Assembly: GCA_003640385.1 (NCBI GenBank)
Contig: RCAB01000480.1
Coordinates: 1-46,193, forward strand
Direction of reading: 5' to 3'
From: Setaria digitata
Lineage: Eukaryota > Nematoda > Chromadorea > Rhabditida > Setariidae
DNA: 46,193 nucleotides
Position 1 is the stretch's first letter. Every line of letters starts with the position of its first letter. A program made the translations under genes and the position numbers. Below are positions 1-11,061 of the stretch, piece by piece. Under the pieces are notes generated by a model. The model saw nothing but the letters and a program-made list of their open reading frames with translations, was not told the DNA's origin and ran no database searches.

Positions 1-1987
1 ATTGTCGACGGATGATAGCTCTAAACACTTTGCTTATGCGTATTGTTCAACTTTCACTTTCGGTAGTCTTGTTGACCTCTTTACATCGAACTTGTTATCT
101 ATTTCACGATTTCATCTTGTTTTGCTAAAAATACACAATTTTAAGTTTGAATTCGACCTGTCTATTCCTTCCAAGCATTGTTGCGGTTTGCTCACTGATC
201 AGCCATATAATATCTCTTCTACTTTTGAAGATAAGCATCTCTATACAGGTATTGTTTCCTTCTCGACACTTAATTCCGTACCTGGCTACTACTTGTACCT
301 GAGTATTTGATTTCTGCACCTGAGTGTTCAATATTTTCTCCCGCGATTTCCCGTTAACTGCCATCAAAATAACTGCAGTAGAGACGGATTTATTTATAAT
401 TATCTCTATGGTAATTTAAAAATATTTTCCGCTCTTATGTCTCTTTACTATTTCTAAATCTTTCCCTGTTTTTAAGATTATTGTTTCCTCATCAAATCAT
501 GATACCTCTTATTCCAATTTCTCTATTTACTTCTACATCCACTGCTCATTCCCCTCGAATATTACTCGCATTTCGCTTCGCTTACCTGGCTGGCTCAATT
601 AAGTGGTGTTAATTGAATAGTGATAAATTCAAAAGGTTTTCAAGCTTCATCATCAACTTTGAATAGTTAAATCTAAAATTTTCATCGTTATGTCTCATAA
701 TTTTTCCTTTCTCTTTTGTTGCTGTGCTTATTGATAACTCTGTATTCTTTTCAGTCAAGAAGAGTGATAAAAAGATAAGACTAATAAAATTGAGCAACTC
801 AGTGTATAGTGATTTATATTTGAATACATCCAAAATCAAACAAATTTTAAAAAAAAAAAGAGAAAAAGAAAAAAAAAACGATGAAAAATAAATTCGATTT
901 GTATCCACTTGCCGATCTAATTTCATTAATCAACGACGTACTTCCTTGCAATTTGACTGATTTGTTGTACCTTATCAATTTATTATTTTATCTTCTTCTT
1001 TCATTTCGGGTAGTTTTTTTTCCTTCATTACTAATTGTTTGTTTTTGATATATTATTTTGGCATTAGCAAAATTAGGTTATCAAATAATAAATAACAGCG
1101 CAATAAATTTTATTTTGTGTGATACATAATTTATAGAAAATGATAATAAATAATTACCAATAAATGTTGTTTCTATTATTAACGTTTCTGTATTTGATAT
1201 TTGAAAAAAAGAAAAAAAAATTTTTTATTACTTAAATATAGAATTCATTAGCAGAAATGACAAAAATAAACTAAAACTTATTTTTAGCATAATTTGCACA
1301 TATTATTGTTTTTTTTTTTTTTTTTGACATGTAGAAAGAAGTATTCATAAAAGTATTTATTATTTCAATTAAACAATAAAGGTGGGAAGAAAAAACAGTT
1401 TACACCGGTTTGAAATATTTTTGAGATCATGGTGTGTGAGATTAGGAATTGCCATGATATGATGATGATAATGAAGGATATCTTTTGCTGATCTTTTACT
1501 CCATGAATTTGCCTGAAACTATGTAAAATTAATTGTCTTTTTCTTTTTTTTTTCATATAAAAAATTTCTAAATAATTTAATTATTACAACTTTAATTAAA
1601 CATTATAATTTGCTACTGCAAAACTGACTGAATCAACTTCACATAATTTCATTTTTGCATTCCTTAGATACTTAAATTGTATTTTGAATTATTTCAAAAA
1701 AAAAAAACCGTCACAAAAGCTAAAAACTGAAATTTTTGTAGGCTGTTTAAAATTTAAATAATACTAAATTACAGTCGCAATTTTACAAATTAACTTGTTC
1801 ACAACTTATAAAACAGTTTAAAAATTAAAAGTAAACCGATTATAATCAAATATCATACATTATCCAGCATAAAGGAATTCATTTTTTGTTTAGTTTTAGC
1901 TATTGAAAAGGTAGCAAATGTAATTAAATTAGAATCACAATACATTTTAAGTTGATATTGAGCAGTGAAAAGATAAATATCCTTAAT
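1..1987. other. Left-edge non-genic stretch
   Basis: I see no supportable gene here. The first 620 bases or so are visibly less AT-extreme than the rest, with several CG dinucleotides, and have short open stretches on both strands. On the minus strand an 80-codon stretch (125-367) and a following broken stretch can be read, but there are stops and no splice sites that make sense. It could be a decayed mobile element or the edge of an unrelated gene. From 620 to 1987 there are only A and T homopolymers and AT-rich sequence. Confidence 0.5.
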
Positions 1988-2100
1988 TTAATATCTATAG
2001 TTTATACTGCAATAATTACCAGGGGAAATTAATGTTCTGCTTGGAGAATGCCTTCCATTTGTGGAAAAGCGATTAATATGGAATCGACTTGTCCTAAATC
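1988..2100 (-). CDS. Possible alternative last exon of the neuropeptide gene
   Basis: Reading the minus strand, a TTATTTACAG acceptor ends at 2101 and is followed by a stretch with open reading. Exon 2 contains a good donor (CCG|GTAAAT at 2297-2296), phase 1. Joining it to 2100 gives a C-terminus in frame GF-RTSRFHINRF... ending at TAA 1990-1988. A second frame of the same segment (DLGQVDSILIAFPQMEG..., stop 2031-2029) looks more protein-like, but I find no donor of the right phase for it. This is either a true alternative terminal exon or a decoy; RNA reads across 2298/2100 would settle it. Confidence 0.4.
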
Positions 2101-2256
2101 CTGTAAATAAATTATCAATTTTTTAATTAATCTTAGTTATTTCGACTAAAGTTCAATTTCATCTTAAATAATTTCCAATAGTATATAGATATGGTTATAT
2201 CTAATGCTAAAATTTCTTCCCTTCTCTCTTTTAATTTGAAATTTTGCTATTTCTGA

Positions 2257-3231
2257 TTACAAATGTTCTGTTTCATTTCTGAAATCGAAAAATTTACCGG
2301 ATGATTGATCAGGATGATTTAGCAATCTGTTAAATCCATCATTTTTCAAATTATTCACTTTCTTCTTCAGTTGATATCTCATCTGTAATGCATCAAGAGC
2401 TCGTTTTCTCATCCCGAATCCCTCACCTTCCAGTGCATCGAGAGCTCGTTTTCTCATCCCGAATCCCTCACCTTCCAGTGCATCGAGAGCTCGTTTTCTC
2501 ATCCCAAATCCTTCACCTTCCAATGCATCAAGAGCTCTTTTTCTCATCCCGAATCCTGCACCTTCCAATGCATCGAGAGCTCGCTTCTTCATTCCAAATC
2601 CTGCACCTTCCAGTGCATCAAGAGCTCTCTTCTCCATTCCGAATCCCGCACCTTCCAGTGCATCAAGAGCTCTCTTCTCCATCCCGAATCCCGCACCTTC
2701 CAGTGCATCGAGAGCTCGTTTTTTCACTTCAAATTTACCACTTTCCAAGTTGTCCATTTCTGTTTTAAGAAATCTACCAAAATTATTGTCATTTATTAAA
2801 TTCAATGCTTGTTTCATTCGTTGTCTACGACTCTTCATGGAATCCCGCATCCTTTCCATACCATCAAATTCGGACTGCTCAAACCCAACTACTGTTGCAA
2901 CATTAAATTCATTCAGTGCCTAAAAAAAAAAAAAAACGGATTTTTTACAATTTTTTAAAACCTTCATCTTCCCTTCTGATATATACAACTCATATTTGTC
3001 ATGCTTTCTCCTTTTACTTCTTTTAAACAAATCATTTAGAAACAAAACTTAGTCCAACCAATCAAATGATTAGCTACGAATTGCTTAGTGGTATATATAA
3101 GTAGATTCGATTTTTCACTGATTTCCGTGTATTAATATTGGTTTATTTATTAACTACTCATTTATTTTCCTTTTTTCTTCTTGCAAAATAGATAAATAAT
3201 TTACCAGTAATAAGAGAATTAAGGATAACAT
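2257..3231 (-). CDS. nlp-14: Orcokinin-like neuropeptide precursor (NLP-14/NLP-15 type)
   Basis: This encodes a secreted neuropeptide precursor. Exon 1 (3231-3205) encodes MLSLILLLL, the start of a signal peptide; donor GTAAAT at 3204. Exon 2 starts at 2919 after a TTTTTAG acceptor, phase 0, and continues the hydrophobic stretch (ALNEFNVATVVG). It then encodes a spacer, seven units of the form ALDALEG(A/E)GFGM(E/K/R) each ending in KR, a broken eighth unit (ALDALQ) and an acidic/basic tail. Total about 229 residues if read to the TAA at 2257-2259. C. elegans NLP-14 has peptides such as ALDGLDGAGFGFD, so the family assignment is strong; NLP-15 is the paralogue. In that family KR sites are cut by proprotein convertase in neurons. 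Here the usual second Phe of GFGF is Met in every copy. There is no Gly before the KR sites, so no C-terminal amidation is expected. An alternative 3' end is described separately. Confidence 0.9.
2401..2715 (-). repeat. Seven tandem 45-bp repeats encoding orcokinin-like peptides
   Basis: Seven head-to-tail 45-base units with no indels each encode one 15-residue peptide plus KR. In protein order the peptides end GAGFGME, GAGFGME, GAGFGMK, GAGFGMR, GEGFGMR, GEGFGMR, GEGFGMR. Neighbouring units are the most alike, and the two at the C-terminal end are almost identical in DNA. That fits recent unequal crossing-over or gene conversion. Because the unit is a multiple of three, the opposite strand is also open, which creates a shadow reading frame. 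Confidence 0.95.
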
Positions 3232-3255
3232 TTGGTTAGCTAATGTTCGTGACCT

Positions 3256-3273
3256 TTTTTACACCTGTAAAAA
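3256..3273 (-). promoter_or_regulatory. Possible trans-splice acceptor / palindrome upstream of the neuropeptide start
   Basis: TTTTTACA-CC-TGTAAAAA is an 18-bp inverted repeat (8-bp arms) lying 25 bases upstream of the ATG at 3231. On the minus strand it reads TTTTTACAG followed by 5' UTR, which is a good nematode 3' splice site with no visible upstream exon, so it could take a spliced leader. The centre also contains CACCTG, an E-box sequence. Both readings are inference. Confidence 0.3.
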
Positions 3274-5561
3274 TGAATTAATTATTTAATGCTATTTTAA
3301 TTCTTTACATGAAAAAGAATATAAACAAACGAGTAAAGAATTTGTCCACCTGTATTTTGTGTACTTAAGTAAGATGATAATTTCAATTGACAATGAAATG
3401 TTTATCAGCTACCAGAGACACGATGTTAATACAAAGATAAACTAACATATTTGCTTTAAGTTTATGCAAATGTGTATATAGCTAATTAATTATTGCACAC
3501 AACCAATTAAACAAAAGAAATTTTGTGAATTAGTGCAGCAATGAAAATTAACATTTTCTGAAGACGAATATGTTTAACTAATTCATTTATCAAAAGTAAT
3601 TATTCAATATTCTATTCATTATCCTACATTTGAAGAATTTTGAAACATTTTACTTTGAATATTAATTCTTTATAGACCTTTGATGATATCAACATATTAT
3701 TATTATATTTGAAATATTCATATTTCATTTATGTGTTTTCCATGTATGTGATATGATGATATGCTAACAATATCAAAAGTAATGAATGATATTAGGATGG
3801 GAAAAAGCCAAAATAACAAAATCGATCTACAAAGAATTTAATTAGTTTAATAGTTAATGAGCCATATATTTGATACTGAAATTTTTAAATAACAAAAAAA
3901 CAAAGGTTATTATTCTCAAATACTTTTGTTTTAGATATTAATTTCATTGGATTTCTCGAAAAAAAAAACACAAACAGAAGTGTTTATTCATGAAATAATA
4001 GATTAAAAATTAAGAAAAGTTTTCCAGAATTTGAAAATATTAAGAACAATAATCTTGAATTTGATTTTGAAAATATAAAATATCATATGGCCAAAAAATA
4101 AAATTATCATTGGAATTTGGAAAATCTATAATTCTGATGATAATAAACTAAATTGTTAAATTTATGAGCAAAATTAAACCATTTGTTATTTTTGCTATTA
4201 AAATATGTAAAGCTCGGTGACATATAACGATATTCTGGAAAACTATGAGTTGCTTAATTTTCAACTCTTTGAAGCATCACATTTATTAAATAAATTACAA
4301 ATCAAAGATAGCGCTAAACTATCCGCACATGACATTTTCTAATTATCGTTAAGCACTCTAATGAATGTCAAATAAAGCGGAAAGATTTAAACTGCAATAT
4401 TTCGTTTTATTTGATTGTTAAAATGGTAAAATGGATTAAAATGTACGTCATTCCAAACTTAAAATTTAGAAAAAGACATTCTTTCCTTTTCCTTCTCTTC
4501 TCCACCTCCCATCGACAAAAGAAAAAAAAACTGATACCATAAAATTTTAACTTGGACAAGTTCAGAATTTGCTTATTATTTACACAGAATTATTTTTATT
4601 TTTATTTTTTGACTAACTAATTAAATCAATAGTGCTATATGTGTGTAAAAATAAACTAGGAAGACATCAATGATAAAATCCTTCTTCTCTTTTTTTTCAT
4701 TTTGAATCTTCATTATAGACAATTGTTGCTTAAAAATTCTGTGTCTTAGAATTCGGATGAAGTGACAGAGAGAGGGAGAGAGAGAGAGAGAATGTGATAA
4801 GAGGAAATATAATGTATCAGTGGCTGTCGTCATAGGCAAAATCTTGATTATTTTCTTATCCGAAAATGTCACTTGAAAAGTAAACATGAAAAAAGAATGA
4901 AATGAATGACAATTGCACAAATCATCTTGAGAATAAAAAAACGATAAAAAAAGTAAAAATGAATAATATCAATGTAATTCGAATTTTTTAATGCACTCAT
5001 TGCATATTTCAATTTTATCAGTTTCAAATTTATTACATTCGCTCCAATATGAAGAAATTTATAATTTTATTTAGGAAAAAATGGAAAAGCTTTGGGAATA
5101 GACCGTAAAGGCTTCACCAAAAATGATGTTTCTTTTTCTCTTCCGGAAGTTTGTTAATTTCAGCTAAATTATTCCATTTGCTATGAATTGTTTTTTGGAA
5201 GGATCATTTAATGTGAAATTGAATAACATTCTAATTTTGAATAACCCAACATTTGGGATTAGAATGAAAGCATAAAAATAAGAAAATTTCGCGGATAAGA
5301 AAATGCAAATAATAAAAGAATATATGTGTGGAAGATCTTATAGCAGTGTTTGCAAAATGACTTCAATTCTTCATTAATGAGTCAAATGCTAGATGTCAAG
5401 AGTGATTCTCATCAGTGGAGAATTCTGATGGGTGGTAACAAAAAAAAAAAAATTAATAACTTTGGAAATAGCAAATAGGCCTGTCATACTGTCATCAATT
5501 GATGCCTGAAGTGAAGGAAGAAGAAGTAAGAAGCTAAGACTGATCTTAGCATTGATGCTAA

Positions 5562-5632
5562 AGTCAGTAATTTATAATTGGATAATTTATTTCAAGAGTC
5601 AATAATTTATAACTGGATAGTTTAGTTTCAAG
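5562..5632. repeat. Two tandem ~35-bp repeats next to a hairpin
   Basis: Two consecutive copies of a ~35-base unit beginning AGTC(A)(G/A)TAATTTATAA and ending TTTCAAG are nearly identical. Just upstream (5538-5567) ACTGATCTTAGCAT and ATGCTAAAGTCAGT can pair as a hairpin with 12 of 14 positions matched and a 2-base loop. The first repeat begins inside the hairpin's right arm. No function can be assigned. Confidence 0.6.
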
Positions 5633-5846
5633 AGGTAAAATTTCAGGAGGTAAAATATAAATACGATTAAGCGATTAAGCAGTAAATCAATTCCGAATCA
5701 TCTTAACACATTTTTGCGCAATATTATAGAATAAAAGATTGTGTTGTGCTTAACGCGCTATTATCATTGCCATATATTATATTATGCTCAACAATAAACT
5801 TTATCGTGCTCAAAGATTATATATTATCAATATTCAAATATTATCA

Positions 5847-5990
5847 ATGTCATTATCCTCAAACCTCAAAGCTTGCTTTATATTTATTACCTATTCTATT
5901 GTTATAATTTCATGGAATAATGTGTCTTATCTAAATTCCCACGCAATTAATTCTTTAGCATTTGTTGAGGAAAATGATGATTATGCATAG
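5847..5990 (+). CDS. Weak candidate: 47-residue secreted peptide
   Basis: The ATG at 5847 opens a short protein with an N-terminal basic residue and a hydrophobic stretch (ACFIFITYSIVIISW) that could act as a signal peptide. A short polar, acidic tail ends in EENDDYA, stop at 5988-5990. A strong donor-like AAG|GTATGT follows at 5996. I do not recognise it, and the surrounding DNA shows no clear coding bias. It may be chance. Confidence 0.2.
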   Translation: MSLSSNLKACFIFITYSIVIISWNNVSYLNSHAINSLAFVEENDDYA

Positions 5991-8900
5991 CTAAGGTATG
6001 TGTCTAACTAGAAAAATTTAAGTGTTTTTTTTTTAAATCAATTTCATTTAAAATAAACAAAAAGAATGCGACGGAATATTTAAAAAATGTGCCGTCGAAA
6101 TTTTTGTTTTCTTCCTAAGACATTACTGGTTTAATTTTTAATATTAAGATTTTTCCTATTTATTTTAGCAAGGATGCAGAAAAAAAGTTGGAAATTAATC
6201 CATTTCTATATATAAAACATTAATTAAAAAGCAAAAATAAAAGGAATGAATTCCACGGCGAATAATTTGAAATTTCTATAAACATGAATATTGTATTATT
6301 AAATGAAATTTTCTTACTAAAAAATGCAGCTTTTTTTTTTGATTTTTAAAAGCTTTCAAAAGCAATTATAACTTTTAGAGAAACTTGATATTATTAAAAA
6401 GCAGAAGTAAATGATTATTCACGATCGGTTTTAATGAAGCAGTTGAAGAAGCGAAGTTTTTTGAACCTAAACTCTAATCAATTTTCGCAACGAGTAATAT
6501 TTTCCAAATAAATTTAGTTTTCAATAGTAGCGTTTATAATTTATGGTACTGATAAGTCATCACATAATTAAAATGAGTAATTAAGTGATGCTATTGGATA
6601 GAAAATTGGTTTTTAACTACCTGCCGCTGGAAGGATAAAGTGCACTCAGTAAGTAGAAATTTTACATCTGAAATTTATTTGCAACATAGTTCGGCATTAA
6701 AAAAAATTGCAATTGGTATTTTAAGAAACAAAAATGGAAAAAAAAAAATTTAAAAAAAGAGACAAAATTAATATTTATGAGCTGTTAAATAATGAAAATA
6801 GACCTGAAATTATGCAAACAACAAACTTTTTGTGAATGAAAACTTCGTTTGAATTTTAAAAGTTCACTATTAATATGTAAGAAAAATTCTCCAAATTTCA
6901 CCACAAAATTTTATACAACTTATAGAATATTAGCAATATTTTGTCATAGTAATTTAATTAAAGCATAAAGTGATTTAAAACATGAAATCAATATTAAATC
7001 CAAATATATTAATGTTGATCCAAATACACTGCTCTGAAACTGTTTATTCAGTTTGCTGCTTTCATAAATATGAATTTTCTTATCCAGTTGTGGCAATTCC
7101 ATTGGACCAAAGAATAGAAAGATAGGTGGATGAATGAATGTGGAAATTAAGTAATTGAAATTGAACAACAATTTGGAGCTCATTTGGAATTTAATGATTT
7201 ATTAATTTGAAAGTGTTAAAAGGTCATAAACTACTCCCTATTCGACAATTAAAATTTTGTACAAACAAAATGGAGGAAATCTTTCAGTCGCATGCTATAC
7301 ATTTTATCCTATATTACGCTTTAAATTAAACTTTATTACTGCAACCAATAGTAATTAATTATGTGATAAGTAGTTTGCATAGTAAATGACATTAGAAATA
7401 TCCTTAAAAATTTTTGATAAAATGAAAAAATTTTAGAATCGCTTTTTAACACATATTCTTTCCTAAAATTGTTACCAATAGAAATTAATAAATTATATTT
7501 TAATCTTTTTATATCTGAAATTTAATAAAAAAAAAGAAGGAGAAAAACTAAAATTCATGAGATTTATGTTGTTGAAATTCTTAAATTTAATTTTCACCTC
7601 AATTATTATTTACTGATCAAATGATGAATTTTATTTAAAAGCTTAGAAATTATTGAAAAGAAAAAAGAAAGAACAAATACAATTTTGAAAGTGAATCTAA
7701 TCCAATATGTTGACACCAGCATTTTTTTCCAATCACAATTTTTCATCATATAAAATGTTCACTTTATATACTCATCTTTAATGATACGTCCCGTTTTTAA
7801 TTAATTAAAATAGAAATGATATTGTAGAAAAAATGTAATTATATTTTTGGAGGAAATTTTTGTAATAGAAGAAATAGGAAGTTTACTCAACATTTAATCA
7901 TCATCTCATTAAAATAAGTGCATATTTTGGTTAACTTTTTATCAAATATTTGTGTAATTTCATTACTAAATTCATTCCAATCGTCGACTTCAAATAAATG
8001 ATAGAAATTTTCGTTATTTAATGATGTTTATTCAGATAATTACCAAAAAAAAAAAAAAAAAAATGGAAAAATGTAGTTAAAATATTTTTTCCTTTTTTTC
8101 TTTTTTTGGCCAATGATAAATGTGAGTAAAAACAGAAATATGCCTCAATAAAACAGCCTAATCAGAATATTAAAAAATTTTTAGAACGTAATTGTGTGAA
8201 ATTCGGTTATTATTTAATGTTGAAAATTGGATAAAAGAACAGTTAACGTTTGTAATTTAAGTATATTTTACCAGGAAAACATTATGAATATTAAAAAAAC
8301 TTTTCACAAAAATATTAGCATGAAAATGAAAAATACAATTTTATATATCAATTATTTTCAATAGTTATCAAATATTTTTAAATAATTATAAAGTAAAATT
8401 TCTATTTTGTTTTTTTTTTTTGTTTTTTAAATTGATGTGACTATAAATTAAGCAAAAAAACATATCAAAATTGTAGCAATTTTTTGTAGAATATATTCTT
8501 GAAATTTGAACGAATAGTTCAAATTTTCTTTGCTTTGATAAGTGTGATATTTTACAGGATATGATAACACTACAATAATAATTTTTACTTAAAGAGAATT
8601 ACAGGTAATTAATTTTAAAAAGAAGAGAAGGAATGATTGAAAAGATCAGATGTGCAGTAACTGTGCCGTTTATTAAATGCATCTTTTTTACATTTGATTA
8701 ATTAATATTTCATGTTAACTAATCATCTATAAATGTTATATTGTTCTAATGGTTTTGTTATTGTTTTTAAAAATGAATATTAATGATTTTATCAAAACCA
8801 ATTCACATATAATTTTAAAGAGAAAGAGAAAAATTATTACTTTCTTTCTTTTTTGTTATTTACTTGGGAATGATTACTTTGTATAATAAGAGAATTGATA

Positions 8901-11008
8901 AATAATCAATGGAAGTGATGAAATGTTGTTGAAATAAGTTAAATAATAGCAAAAAGTCTTGATTAAACAGATGAACTAAAATAGAAAATGCAATTTTCTG
9001 TCAAAATGATAATTGAAATAGATAAAAAAGGATAATTAAAGTAAATTTTTACAGGCAATAAGAATTCAGCAGAGATCTTTGTTTATTTTATTATATTTAG
9101 AGATAATTTAAATTTTAAGCAATAAAAATGGAAAAAAGTGATAAAATAGATAAAAAAAAAGTAAAGCTATTAATTATATTAGTGCATTATACTAATAAAA
9201 GATAGCAACATTGATTGATTTTGTTATTAATCCACGAAATATTTCAAAATATAGTAACAACTAAGCAAGCCTATTCAAGTGTATTTTTCTTCATTCATTT
9301 CGAAATTAAATTTGGGAAGAGAGATATCATTTGGAACAAATTTGAATCATAATTTAAAAATTCTTAAAGCGAAAATTTGCCCATTTTAAACAGCACTTGT
9401 TATTTGAGCTTTCTAAAATGTTTGAAATTTTAGAAGCATATTTTTTAGTTAGATGCATTAGCAATAATAAAATGTTAAGGATTTAAATGCGTACCGAAAC
9501 AAATGCGAAATAGAATTTTCTGTTGCAACTATTTGGAATTTGAAATCATTTCTCATAAATTGCCATGTTTTCAAAAAGAAGGAAAAAATAAATAAAAGAA
9601 ACTGTTAAATTTTAAAAATTTGAAAAAACAATTATTTGATATAACATATTCCGAGTATGATCATTCTGATATTGTCAAAAAAGTAATTCTCATCATTTGC
9701 GGCAAAAAATGAACTCGTTCATAAGTTTTATTTTCTTAGCACAGTAAAAATTCTAGGACGCTATGTGTTATTATTTATTTATTCAGTTATTTATATATTT
9801 GGTGATTTATTTATTTATTTATTATTATTAATTTTATTACTTTCATTATAATCTATTATTACTAATTGTAGGAGCAACTGCAGTTATCTGAAGTGGTAAA
9901 ATAGCTTTGCCAGTGGTATAAAATTTTAAAAATTAAAAAATTCAGAATTTTGGTCCAGCTTCTGCATAATATAATGATATACACACGGTGAACGAAAAAA
10001 AAAAAAAAACTCTTCTGATTGAATAAAAAAAATTTATCTGTTGGGAAAGAAATTTAAGCTTCATTTAAATATCTCGAGTAGAAAGTGGGAAGAAAAAAAG
10101 GAAAAACGGATGAACTTTTGAGGAAATAATTTTTTCACAAAGTATCAGTACAATAAATTTTAAATTGTAAAAAAAAAAAAAAAAAAAAAAAGTATAATCT
10201 CACAAGGAGCAAGCAACTAATAAATTTTTACATAAATTTTAAATTTTCATTTCATATTATTATTCGTTTTGGTTTTGCCGTTAGTAATATATGTCAGCGT
10301 TTTTTCAATTTTTTCTTCCTTCTCTGAAAGATTTTTATGTCCTTCATCATCTAAAAAAGAAATGTTATAAAAATTTTTTTAATTCTATTTCAAAAAATTT
10401 TGCAACTATAGTATTTATACTACCGGAAAAATTTTACACCTTTTACCGCTTTGGAATAAGAAATTAAAAGTTTCAGTATAAATATATTTGTTGAAAAGTG
10501 CAAAAGTTTTATTTCGATGACTTCTAAAAAAATTTACGATGAAATTTTGCCTTTTTCTTTACTCTCGCTCACTTCTCCTTTATTTATACTGTTAATTTAA
10601 AACAAAAAAAAAAAAAAGTAATGGAATATCATAAATTTAGCGAATATCAAAGTTCTTTTTTTTTTTTTTTTTTCTTTTAGATGTTACAAAAATAACTGAA
10701 ATAGCATAATATTTGAAGGAACCAAATCCAAGCTCCCAGTAATAGGATACTGTAATGCTCAGAGAATATCATACAGCGGTATTTACAAGACATAATTTTT
10801 TTCTCATTAATTTTCGTTCAAATTATAAAATTTTAATCGTGATGTGGCGAAATTTCTTGATATCAATGAGATGGTGATAGTAGGGCTAATATTAAATATC
10901 ATGACAAGAATATCATAATAACTATTTCTTTCTTTTTGAAATAATTTTTAATGAAATCATAAGATACAATGATTTCCTAATGCAATCATCATACTGTAAC
11001 ACTTGTGT

Positions 11009-11061
11009 CGTATTGCTCGCACAGTAGTATTTTGTTCATAAAGTGCGATAAAGCAATACGG
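11009..11061. other. Imperfect hairpin
   Basis: CGTATTGCT and CGCAC on the left can pair with GTGCG and AGCAATACG on the right. The stem has a four-base bulge and a loop of about 20 bases. It lies in a 10.7-11.2 kb stretch rich in ATCAT and ATATC words. The stem is too short for a convincing microRNA precursor. Confidence 0.4.

Noticed and set aside
2388..2768. 126-codon plus-strand open frame
   Set aside because: Antisense shadow of the 45-bp neuropeptide repeats; the unit length is a multiple of three, so the other strand stays open.
6944..7183. 79-codon minus-strand frame with a hydrophobic N-terminus
   Set aside because: Somewhat more protein-like than its neighbours, but no conserved motif, splice context or codon signal that I can defend.
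11009..11061. microRNA precursor
   Set aside because: The stem is only about 10 + 5 pairs with a bulge, and no known seed is recognised.
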